Positions 24,401 through 36,400 of a stretch of DNA of 64,000 nt are shown piece after piece. The stretch's first letter is position 1. Every line of letters starts with the position of its first letter. The DNA comes from Zygnema cylindricum (lineage: Eukaryota; Streptophyta; Zygnematophyceae; Zygnematales; Zygnemataceae): NCBI GenBank assembly GCA_037447655.1, contig JBBHKE010002469.1, positions 403,820-467,819 of the forward strand, written 5' to 3'. A program made the position numbers and the translations under genes. The notes under the pieces were generated by a model. That model had not been told where the DNA came from. It did not search any database and saw nothing but the letters and a program-made list of their open reading frames with translations.

Positions 24401-27400
24401 TGCTTCGGCCTTAATGGCGCTCTCATCTCTTGGGCGTCCAAAAAGCAACCCACAGTTGCCCTATCCTCCACCGAAGCGGAGTACATGGCCGCCACCCATG
24501 CCACCAAGGAGGCTTTGTGGCTTCACGGTCTTCTCGCCAACCTCCACTCTCCTCGCCCTTCTGCCACTATTATTTTCTGCGACTCCCAGGGCGCCCTTGC
24601 CCTCATGGGTAACCCAGTGCATCACCGCCGAACGAAGCATATTGATATTCAGTATCACTTCACTCGTGATGCTATTGCCGCTGGCCAGGTCACCTTCACT
24701 TACTGCTCCACCGCCCGCCAGCTGGCCGATTTCCTCACCAAGGCTATTCCTCGGCCTCAGTTTGAACAGCATCGACACTCCTCCGGTCTTCGCTTCTAAC
24801 AAAGCGGGGGGGTGTTGGACTTAGTACTTTGCTAGAAGCTCACCTTATTCTTTAGCCTTAGGCCTCTGCTAGAAGCTTGTCTTATTTCTGTTATTTTTGG
24901 TTTTATTTAATAACAAAAACTAGCATTCCAGTTTTTGTTATTTAGTTAGTCTTATTCTAGTTCACGTTATTAGTCAGTTTGTCCTTTCTGTTCTTTTTGT
25001 TTACTTTAAAGCGTTCAGCTTAGCATCTAGTATCGGATCAGATCCTAAGCTGTCCACCGCCTGATTAGAGATCTTCCTGCCCTTTCGGCATTCCTGCCCT
25101 TTCGGCATTTTGTGTCAGATGACCTTTCAAGTCATCTACGGTTTTCTAGACCTTGAGAAGTCACTTCGTGACATTCTCTTCTCTACTTAACGATCTCAAT
25201 CTGTTGTACCTTTTAACCTTTTTAATTAAAAGCTTTTTGTCTTTGCCTTCCTTTGTCCTTTCCATTTTTCCTTTCCTTCCTACTTTATCTGCTGCCATGT
25301 CATCTACTGCAATACATACTTGTTTCTCTGCCTGTTTTTTTTTTGGCTTACTTTTTTTTTTGATTTCGTATGGTTCACGTCGAATTCCCATTTGTATATA
25401 TATTTTTTTAGACTCAATTCAGTGACGGCTCACTGTTGGTGGTGGTTGTCTATGGAGGGCGATTGATTTGGGAATTACAGGGTTTTGAAGGGAGATGTTG
25501 CTTTACCCGTTGTTCGAGATTTACAACCTTACTATTTACAAGAAGCAGTTAAGGTAATAAGTTAAAAAGTGGTGTAGATTTTGTTTGCAGTTTCTTCTGT
25601 TTGATCACAATCCCAGTCCAGTAATCCTGGGATTACTATGCTGGGTTCTTTAATGGTCCACAGTAATATCTGGTGAATAGCTTTGTAAGGTTCAGGATTA
25701 ATCAGTGTATCTCTTTTTTAAATGTCATTGCTTCACATCTCTTTGCTATCAGCCTAAAGAAACTGTGAGTATTAATGTGTTTTTTGTTAATACTGGATTA
25801 AACTTGGATAATATGGCAATTTGATAGCCACTCCTTCAATTAGTGTTGTGAATGGAATTCTATTTTGAAACACATATGCAGGACTGTGGCTAGACTCAGT
25901 ACTGGAAGTTATCCTCGAAAAGGGAAGAAAATATTTCAATTTTGGTTGAGGAGGAGGTGTTTTTTGTATGTAGCTCTAGTGGACTAGATAGATTACTCCC
26001 ATTGGATGTAACTTTTGTGTTGAAATGTTTCGTCCATCATCCTTATTTTCCCATGAGTTATGATGCTTCTGTAGTGTGCCTTGTTTTATCTTTTAAGAAA
26101 AAATGGTTAGGCGAAAGCTGATTGTGAAAGATCATGTTTCTTTGCTGCATTCCAGTCTGATATATGTTTTGCTTCTCGACCTGTGTCTCAATGCTTTGAA
26201 GCCACAATCCCTTTTTCTCCTTCTTTTTCCTTTTCTTCCATCTTCTTTCTTTCTTCTTTTTGATAGAAACGGTTAGTGTATTGGGAAGAGGGTCGCCCCA
26301 TTTTTCGAGTACGAACTCGTGTATGTTCCTCAATTCTTCCTTTAAGTGACCGAGTCAGGGATTTCATGCGAGAGTACGATCGTCACATTTTGGAAACAAA
26401 TCAGCCCGGAATGGAACTTTTGGATGCAATAAACAGCTTAAAAACTGTTGACCTTACGACTCTCCTTCAACATCTCAATCCAATTTTGAGTATGCTTCTT
26501 TGTATGATCGGAAATGGCATGGAGACTCTTCAGGTGAACTGTGGAAGCCTGATTACTTTTGATTACTGAAGTACACCTTACATCGCTATTAGAGTTAGTG
26601 AATTATTAGCGCTATCACTTTACTAAAAATGAATTTACTAGTTAGTTAGTTATTAACTTGTTGTTGAATTAGTGAATTCACTTTACTATTAATTTAGCTA
26701 ATTAGTGGATTAATTTATTGACTAGTTAGTGGATTAACCATACTAAATACGTTTTTGCAACAAGGCAAATCATGGAGCATAATGAATTAGTGTTATTAAC
26801 ACTCATTTATGATTTTGGGTCAATAGCACTCAAATTAGATTGATTATCTCTAATAGCAATGGGCAGTGTAGCTCTAATGGTCTCAGATTTGTCAGATATT
26901 GAGTGATTTGTTTAGAATAAAACATGCGTTAGTGTGGAATTCAGCCTGGGGATAATTTTTCCAATATTGTGAGTGTTAATGCAGAATTCACAGTCTGGGA
27001 GAATAATACCAATATTTACGAGGATTGACAATGGGACCACTTTTGTAAACTTGTAGATAACCCAATATATTAGAAACGAACATTCTAGGTGTGCTTGTTT
27101 TGTTTTTCTAAAAAGCGGCATTAGTAACATTCTGATGCAAGCTGTATATGCAAAAATGGGTGTTATTACTTTTAATTTTATGAGATGTGCATAAATAGCT
27201 CTTTGAATCTCGTGGGAGAAGAAGAAGAAAAGGAAAAAGGAGAAGAATTTGTTTTGATGTTATGTGTGTTTTCGAGATGGTGACAGGTGGCAGCATTTCG
27301 CGCTCTTGTCAACATCATTACAAGGTGAGGGAAAGATTTATTCTGGATGTTTAACGACATGAATCCATGATGTGATTGTTTTTTTTATTTTAAGGAATAG

Positions 27401-30400
27401 GTTGTCTGTCCTCTAAGCAAATCTTCAATTGTAAAATGAAACTGTTAGAATGTGTACCTATTCCAGTTTTTACTGCATCATCTACTGCAATCAATGTGGG
27501 CGATACTGTTTTTAGGTCTTTCCTTTCTGAGGTCTCCCGGCAATTATAAACCCTAGAAGTTGTGGATAACGGGGTGTTCAGCTTAAGCCCTTTTTTTGGC
27601 TTACATTATCTGGCATGGACCTCTCTGTTCTGTTACGTTCCTTCCCATTTTGATTAGCCTCTACACTAATTAAGGTATACAATGTAGCATTCGGAGCTCG
27701 AAATTGCACGTGTATTTTTGTTTTTGTAAACCTTTTTGTAAATTGACCATTCTTTTGGGGCCGGATGAGTCCTGTAGAGTACAGGCTGAGAGTGGAGAAC
27801 AAATACAACGGAATCGGTTCCTAGTACATTTTGTGGACTATGTTTTTGACGATCTCGGGAGACAACAAGCACCGGTGTATCCGGGCCTTTGTAACGTGTG
27901 GAGGAGTCTGGCTCGTAGTAAGGTACGTTGTAAAAAAATGGCGTAAACTATGGGGTAAAAAATGGATTTTGTTCATTCTATTTATTGCATTCCGATTATC
28001 TTCATTCCAGTTGTTTCATTCCAATTATTTCCTTCCAATAATTTTTGTTTCAATGGTTATTTCAAGTCAATAATTATTTCAACCCAATTATTATTTTCAT
28101 TCCAACTAGTCCATTCCAATTATTTCATTTCAATCATTGGGATCAACTATAACAGAAATTGGGACGTTGACCAAGACTTTTTAGTTACTTTTTTGTACGA
28201 TTTTGTTCCAGAAAGGTAAAAATTTCAGTCAACATCCCGAGATTACACCATAGCCTTAAAATGCTGCCGTAATTTTTTTCATTTTCTTTTAACTTTCTTA
28301 TTTTTTCTGTTTGTGATCCTGTTCTGTTTCGATGAAAATCCCTTTTGACAGGCAAAAGGATATCGTGTTGGGCCAGTCTATGATGAGGCTTTAGCCACTG
28401 CTTGGGTGATTCTCGAGCTTATAGCAAAATCCATGGCTCTTGAATTGGCACAAGTTCCTCATGGTAAGTGACTCTAAAACCCCGAAAGACTTTCGCAGTC
28501 ATGATATCCTCATGGTAGAGGACTCTAAAATCTCCAAAAGGACTTTTTGCCACCATGAAATCCTCATGGCAAAGGACTTCAAAAACCGCAAGGAAACCTT
28601 TGCGCTCATGAAATGTTGTTCAAACCTCTTTTGTTTTTTATGACGTGTCATTTAATCTTACGAGAAAAAAGGACGGCTATATCCAAGTGTGGATTTGTTG
28701 ATCAATTGTACAACTTTTCCATTTCTAATTGCATCTCTTTCTTTATTGGCCAATTTAATGTAGCAAGGGTTAGCAGTTTATTCTGGAATGTATGGATCGC
28801 TTGTGGTGTTTTTTGTAGTTAACCAATGTCTTATATACCTGCCGGATCCTTTGGTGCAATATTGCAATTGAAACTGACACTTCTAGATTTCGTGAATCAC
28901 ATTTTTTAACATAAATTTAAGAGAATTAAAGGATCTTAGGATCCAAAACGTAAAGAATCCGTTTTTTCGTTATCACTGTTTGGCGTCAATGGTGATAGTT
29001 GGGCACCTGATTGTCACTGTCTTTTGGAAACTGAGACAGATAACTTCCTTCTTTCTAAAATAGTGAACAATTTTTCGCTTGCCTAAATACATGTGCAGTT
29101 GCTCCTATTTCAGCTTATCCTGATAAAGACTAGTGCAAATAAATAATTTTTTTAAAGAAAAACGAAAATGTCGAGTCGGTTATTTGTAATGACCGTTTAT
29201 TTGTAATCACTATGACCAAATAATCCCTGATGCTGGTAATGATTGTATACACTGGAGCCCTGTGTGCAGGTGCTGAAATCGCAAGACTTCGTCTAGAAGA
29301 AGAAGTTTATCAGTGTATCTGGCAACTTTTCGATTGTCTCCTCACAGAAGTACAAGAACGGGCGAGAAAGAATTTGCCGTTGGCAAAACGTCTCAATTCT
29401 TCTATAGCTTTTTTCTGTTATGACCTTTTATCTGTGGTTGATCCTCCCCAAGTTTTTGAATTGGTGAGCACGGTTTTATGAGGTTTTCACATGTTTCAGA
29501 CGTTTAGCTGTTGTTCCTAATCTAGGTTTGTGAAACTAAGACCTAAATATTGTGATTCAGGGAGTATGTATCATGTGGGGTCTGGTTTTCTTATAGAATG
29601 TCACTTAGTCAAAGTTACATGAGATTCAAAAACTAGTGTTGTGTATCGATAACCATTTGCCAATAATCGATATGCCCCTTTTTTTTGGTTACCGATAATC
29701 GATATATTGGTACAGGTGTTATCGCGATAAAAAACCGATAATATCGGTTTTTCATCGCGATAAGACCGGTTTCGATAACCATCGGCGATTACTCTGTACC
29801 CTGGTACGGAATGGATTGTGAAAAAAAATTCAAAAGCCCCCCCCCCCCGTGGTCGCGAAATCTCCGTACTCATTTCGTACATTTTTTCCGTACCATAAAT
29901 TCCGTACTATTTGTCCGAATATATTGGTACCCCTCACCGTTCGATAGCCGATAACTATCGGTATCGGTTTAATCGCGAAAAGTTTTTACCCGATACACAA
30001 CTCTATCAAAAACAGAGCGTGAGTCTATATCCCAGGAGGATTTTGGGTTAGTCCTATTTCAAAGCAAGACCTTGGAATGCTTGTTTCGGTTATTAATTCG
30101 TTTTCTTCTTTTTTGTCTTCCTAATTGGGAGCGGATTTCAGGCAGCTGTATGGCTTTTTGTCCGCATCATTCACCAGTAATAGTGTGGATTACCTCAGCA
30201 ATTTTGTTATTTAGTTACTTCTGCTTTTTGTTCATTCAAACCTCCCAGTTTAGATGCATTCCACACAACCTCATGTTTTGGTACTGAACAAATTTCGTTG
30301 ATTCACTTTAAAGAAAGCATTTTGTATACTTTAGTTCATAAATACTTGAAAAAAGCCGATGACTCTTAAATAGTGTGGTTCATACTAATGACCTTAAAAA

Positions 30401-33400
30401 AAGCCATCAATTAGTTTCTAAAATAGCGTGGGCTAGACTACTGGTGGTAATTGTTGGGATTTCAGATTTACAACTTGTAGTCTCATGTTTCTATCCAATT
30501 CTTACCAGTTCTGTGCTTTTTTGTGGAGAAATGTTATGCGACAGGTAGGAGTTTACTTGACGAAATTTGCAGGAGAATGTTTGCCAGTCCTCCATCGATA
30601 CAAACTCGCATTTTTGAGAATTATTTGCGACCATGATTTTTATATTGAGACTCCCGGTCGAGTACCAATCGAAAAGTACGTTTGTGACGGTTTTGGGATG
30701 CTTATTCTATTTTTTCATGTCGCTGGATGCCAAACAGATTTTGACAGGAATAAGGCGCTCATTTTGTGATTTTTGTTGAGTGAAATTCTGGGCTTTTGGG
30801 ATTTGCGTGAAATTTTGACCTGCATGTGTTATTGCTTTTTTGTCTCTTAAGCTCATTTTAATTTGTGCACACTTTTGATTTTCGGTTTAAAAAGACTAAT
30901 TGGAAAGGAAGATACTTCAATTTTGATGTTGTTTGTCGATTGTTTTTCTTTCGTCTTTCAGATTCTAATGTGTTGTTCAGTCATAAAATTCAGATTTTGA
31001 TGTCTACCTTCTTCACCTATGTTTTGACTAACACGATTAATGGTGGATTTTCTCCAGGAATTACCTCACTACTGTCCTTCTCAAAGAGCTTTTTGTGAGT
31101 TTGGATCATGAAGATGCTCCGCAGAGAACCCAGGTAAGTCGGGAATGTGATTTTTTTATTTTTTTTTAGGAGATGACAACCCACTTCCTTTACTATTTTG
31201 GTTTTCCTTTGTCTTGCAAGCTGCTGTTTTCCTGTTCTTTTATGAGAATGGTGTGTAATGCTGGCTTTCTCATGCTTCTAGCTATTGATTTAATTTTTGT
31301 TTATTTGCGTGTTTTATTCGGATTGTAATAAAAAACTTTGGATTAAATTTAGTGAACTGGGCCGTGATTTACCTTTGAATCTGCAAAGCAAGATTGTCTT
31401 GAGCCTCCTTGAAATCTGTTTTTTATACCTTTAACTCGCTTTCAAACATCCCAACTGTTTTACGTGAATGTTCCGTCATATTCCCCCATTATTTTGGCGA
31501 CTTTGGGAGATTATGATTCTTTCCGTGTTTGATCATAATTTATCGTAAAGTACATAAATGGAGCTGGTTGTGACATTTGAGTGAAGATTCACCAGCTTCA
31601 GAAAACAAAGATAGGTTAAAAGAAAAGGCTTATAGTCCTGCTTTGCTGTTTGCCTTTATTTGGATTAATAATTCAATTTCTTCGACAAAAAATCATGTAA
31701 AAGAAGGGTTTATAATCCCGTTTTTGTATGTATGTTTTATTTTGTACGTGTGTTTTACGTTTTATGTTTTTGTTTGTTTTGTTTTTGTATATCTTGTGTG
31801 GGAAACAGGCGGCGAGAACTCTCGCTTATCTTATGAGCAAGCATGAATTTGATGCGAGATATCAACAAACGGAACTGAAGCTCTATATCGCTCAACTCTA
31901 TTTTCCCATTATTACAATGGTTAGTTCTCCCTTCCTCGCTTCACGAAGAGATAAATATGAATGTCTTTTGTTGTAGGGTTATCTTAGGATTTTGGAGGTT
32001 TCTATTTTAATTTGTTGTTTGTTTTGGTTCCTTCGCTTTTTTAAGATATGATAATGTGTTTTTCTCTTTTTTTGGGCCCTTCGCTTCCTTTAAATTTGGT
32101 AGTGTGTTTTATTTTGATTCCGGTTCTTTGTAGAGATATGGTGCAACATTCACACCTATTAGTGTAACTTTTTTTAGCAAGTTCCTAATCGTGTTTCGAA
32201 CTTCATAATAATAGTGGAGCAATTCTTGCCGCTGAGATACAGTCGATACTATCTTTGAGTCTTTTGCTAGATAGATAAATTTTCCTTTTGAAAACCATAA
32301 AATACTCGCATATCAAATGGTAATGAAGTATATATGTTACTGCCTTCATTGATTTTTTTGTGAAATTGTCTTCTACAAAATTATATTTTTTACATCTTTG
32401 CTGTTTGACTCATGTTTTGCTAGATTGCCTTATCTCTGCTAAAAGGAGCTTAAGTCCCTCTTTTTAAAATTAATTTTAATCTCATTATCTTCTTTTTTGG
32501 GTCCAGATGTTGGAAGAATCCGCTACATACAACAACTTAGGATTATCTGAAAAACGCGATATTCTCGTTTGTATGCTTACCATCATGCGAAGTCTGGATG
32601 ACGAAACATTAAGGAAATCATGGAAATTGAGCGAGACAAGAACCCGGTTTTTTTTTCAGCTGTTGGAGGACAGCCTTACTCTTTTCCAGGTGAACTCAAA
32701 AGGATTATGGTTTTTATGCATTGAGATTTCCTTGGCAAATTTAAGCTCTCATTTAATCCTTCAAAAGTCAACTTCGTTGATCAGGAGGACCACTGAAATT
32801 TTGGAGAAATCTACAAAATTGCCTCCTTGAAGTTGGTAGTTGGAAGAAAATGTTCATTGTTCTTTCTTTCTAACATGTCCTATGTGTTTTTCTGCTTATT
32901 GACAGTATAACGGTTCTGGAGATACTGTTTTTGACAAGTTCGTGTTAAACTAACAGAAATTATGAATGTTCTACTTACTTTGCAGTATAAAAAGCCTTCT
33001 CAGACAGGAGGAGTCCCGAATAGTTTTGGTGAATCTGAAGAAGAGCCCTCAGGATCCCCAAAATATTCGGATAGACTTTCGCCCGGTGCGAATCTTTTCT
33101 TTTTGGAAGCGTCAAAACAAGATGCAAAGGTAAGAAAAATATTAGATATTCTATTTCGTTTTGCAATTTTGCAATTTTGCACTTTTGTCACTTCGTTTTT
33201 TCCTATTCTGATGGTGTTCCACATGTTAAGGAAAAAGAAAAGCAAATCATTGCCTTTTCCTATTTCTCTATCTTTTCTGTACTTTATTTTTATCCTATGG
33301 ATTTCATCCACCTGAAGGATGATTTTTGGTGGAATTCACGCCACTCTTAACTATGATTTTCCACGGATGACATTCCCTTCTAAAATTTGGTCTTTTGTAC

Positions 33401-36400
33401 ATTTGAACCTCGCAAAATTGAGTAACTGGGATATGACCGGAGGTTTAAGAAATAAAAAGTCAGATTAAAATTCAGATTTACGATTCTTAAAGAGTTTCTG
33501 GTGGGTTTGCAGGCAGCTTTGGAGCGTGAATTTTTGCTCCGAAGGATGACTGGTCACACTACGGTTGTCCCTCACAGAAACACTTATACCAATTCTCACT
33601 CACTTCCGAGACGTGAGGCGGGAAGAAATATGAGGGAGGCTTTACCAGCTGCTTTGAAGACAAAACTGGTAAGAATTGCAGAATTCTCAGTTTAATTTTG
33701 ACTTTCGTAGGAGTTTTGCCCAAATTACATTTTTTCAACTTGTCTTTTTTGGGTTTCATCCGTTTCGCCGTGTATAATCAGTGTTGTTTAGATTATTCAC
33801 TTGATGAATCAAAAGGCTGAAAGAAAATGAATGGTATCTCCTCTCTCTTGGGCAGGAAAATTGGGAAATAAATCTTTCCTCCTTTGCTAACCTCCAAGTT
33901 CTCGAAATTCTCGAACGGTTTTCTTTCGCGGCCTCTGAACAAGCTGTGGTCGCGGATCTTGAAAAAATGGAGTCAATATCGGGTCCTCTCGCATTGATGC
34001 TCGCTCGAAATCAATCTCTAACATTTTGGAAACATTTTCCAGCGGCTTTTATGACGATTTTGGACCATCAAGGACAAGCACTCCTGGGACGTGGAAAAGA
34101 TCGATTTGTGAAAGGTCTCGTGTTTAATATTATGCGAAGGATGATATACAGGAGTGAATTTATGAGGCGACATGCGGTCGTTTGTCTTCTTCTGATTCTC
34201 AGAGTGAGTGCTGTGACGTGACAAACTCAAAAGGTTATCAGTTTTTCATCAATGCCTTCATGTTATTTTGACAAAATCACATTGTAGTATTTGAAAACAT
34301 CAATAAGAGAACTGGATAATAAGTCGTCGAGTCATTCAACCCTTAGTCTTTGATCCTGATTTTACAATAATGCTAAAATTCTTTTAGTGACCATTCTTCT
34401 TTATGAAAAAAGTTTTAATAAAATATGTCAAGCACAAATTCGGGTTTGTGGAATTCACATGACTTTCTACTGAAACCCAGTGTTCATGAAAGATGAATCT
34501 TTTGAGTTCTCGTTTAAGTACTAGTTACGGAATATCATAGTAGGTTTTGCTTCATTTTCCAATTTTTTATTCTTAAGGAACTCCCTTTCTACGTCCTGGG
34601 TCGACCTCGCCGTACTTTACGTTTAAAAGTGCCTTGTCTGCCAGTAACGTGTTGTCTCTTTTTTTAATAGTCATTTTTTTCCTTTTCTGTTTTTATTGTT
34701 TAATACATGATCTCTTTGGTTCTCTGTACTATCCGTTTCCCTCCTTTTCTTGACACCCTTGATCCTTTACAGTAAATAGATGACTCCATCTGATTTACTT
34801 ATTGCTTGTTTCACAGACTTCTCTGGAGAAATTTGGGAGAACGCAACGACTTAAAGCTCTCCTTACGATTACTCTCTCAGAATTAATAGCAGATGTGAAG
34901 TTGCTTCAGAAAAACAAGGAAGATATTTTACAAGATACACCGGAACTTCAAAGATTAAGGAAGTCGATACACGATTTGGGGGCAGAAGAAGAATGTTCTT
35001 CTTTACTGGAAGAGTGTGGTTTATCTATTTCTACCCTTTTTGGTGGAAAATCTTCTGGAGGGAAAGTTAGAAAGTGGGAGTGGAGAGACATTCAAGAATT
35101 GCAGAAGGGACTGAAACGGGTTCTCGAAGCTTCAGCGGAACATGCCAGATTGGTAAGAGAGAGGGAGAAGAGAGCGGGTAAGGGAGAGAGTGGGGAGGGA
35201 GATGGGAGAGACAGGAGAGAGAAAGGAGGGAGAAAGGGGAGAGATAGGAGAGGAGAGAGAGAGGTAAAATATGCTATTAGCCAAATGTGCTGTGGTGGAG
35301 AGCTCCCCTAGGGCTCAAAAAATCCCGTAAAAAAACCATATATAACCATGCAAAAAACCTGGTTTCTGATTTTCATTCTGTGGCTGTTTTTCTGTTGGTC
35401 CGTTGAAAAAAAAATGAATGTTGAAATAGCTCGAGGGAGCGGTAAACACAGGAGACAAATGTGCTGTGGTGGAAAGCTACTACGGTTTATCGGCTGCCTA
35501 CTCCCATGTCCCTGACCTCCATATAATGTGGCTCTTGCATCTATGTGAAGCCCATCAAGAAAGTCAATCGTGGGCCGAGGCAGCTCAATGTGCTATTGCT
35601 GTGGCGGCTGTCGTTATGCAGGTGGGTAGGAATGTCGAAAGAAGGTTTAAAAATGGATATTTCGTGACCATATTTTCTTATAAAAAATTATTGTTTTGTT
35701 TGTTTCGCGATGTTCTTTTGTTTCGTTGTCTTGATTGTATCTTCTTTGGTTATATTAGGGGATTATATTCTCTTTAATTATGTTCTTTTAATCAAACATC
35801 CTATTGACTATGTAACTATGTAACTGTATAACTATGTTTTTGATTATATTATTTGCAGGCCCTTGTAGGAAGTAAGCAGTCAGTGTGGGGAAAACAACAT
35901 TTGGAAAAACTTAAAGGAGTTTGTGCGAGTCTCACAGAAGAACAGAGACCATCTCAAACCGAAGATTCGACTATGGAAGGTTTTGGAGCTACAAATTTGA
36001 CTATGGATAGTGCGGTAAAATATTTGCAAATGGGAAACAATTTCTTTAAAAAGGCACAACTTTTCCATTTTTGTGCGGAACTTTTAGAACTTATCCTTCC
36101 AGTTCATAAAAGTCGACACGCTTATGCTCAGGTAAGTTTCAAAATCCATCCAAACGAACCGTTAAAGGTTAAAAAGAAATTCAAGGGTTTGAAGACTTTA
36201 GAAAAACTTTTTAGCACTTTTTAGGTGTTCCTGAGATGGTTACTCTTTATGCTTTTCCAAATTTTGACTCTGTTTGCCATTGTAGTATTTTTATCTATTA
36301 GGTAGACACTTGTAATAAGTACATCGTTTACCACTAGCTCGTATTAGCCAGTTTATTCACAAAAATCTTGGTAAAATTCTCGCAGATTACATGCATTCCA

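Larger units (their letters stand above)
20005..25314 (+). mobile_element. Young Ty1/copia LTR retrotransposon in SPK1 intron 11
   Basis: It has 503- and 502-bp LTRs, a primer-binding site, gag, a pol frame and a polypurine tract, all on the + strand, the same strand as the host gene. The five bases CATAC flank it on both sides (20000-20004 and 25315-25319), a typical 5-bp target duplication. The LTRs differ by only two substitutions and one indel, so the insertion is recent. Pol is open end to end; gag carries one in-frame stop and one frameshift. The order protease, integrase, reverse transcriptase, RNase H defines Ty1/copia. Confidence 0.97.
18366..25553 (+). other. SPK1: SPK1 exons 9-12: DHR-1 (C2-like) domain (aa about 438-596)
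   Basis: Exons: 18366-18533, 18681-18872, 19187-19230, 25481-25553. The DHR-1 domain of DOCK proteins binds phosphoinositides at membranes. Here it reads LLHVLYVYPQAISLPKKHN, then RVELRNDD, YHDEFKVRLPA and HHLLFTFFHIDL, then VVGYAVMPMA and LPVVRDLQPYYLQE, in the order seen in SPK1. The loop after VGYA is a little shorter than in Arabidopsis. Intron 11 (19231-25480) carries the copia element. The acceptor after TTACAG at 25480 is preferred to one at 25424 because only it keeps the domain in frame. Confidence 0.9.
26267..35152 (+). other. SPK1: SPK1 exons 13-25: helical middle region (aa 597-1343)
   Basis: Exons: 26267-26533, 27287-27324, 27778-27922, 28352-28463, 29270-29463, 30545-30675, 31058-31133, 31809-31919, 32507-32689, 32986-33129, 33513-33668, 33856-34203, 34817-35152. 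This is the armadillo-like scaffold between DHR-1 and DHR-2. SPK1 hallmarks include EYDRHIL with LLDAINSLK, NRFLV with PPVYPGL-type text (APVYPGLCNVW), GYRVGPVYDEAL, CLLTEVQERARK with LAKRLNSS, SLDHEDAP, KHEFDARYQ, GSPKYSDRLSP, NQSLTFWK and RLKALLTITLSELIADV. The exon 15 acceptor is after CCTGTAG (27777), which preserves the phase. Confidence 0.9.

Noticed and set aside
25425-25480. Acceptor at 25424 for SPK1 exon 12
   Set aside because: It gives a non-homologous frame that reaches a stop; the acceptor at 25480 restores the DHR-1 sequence.
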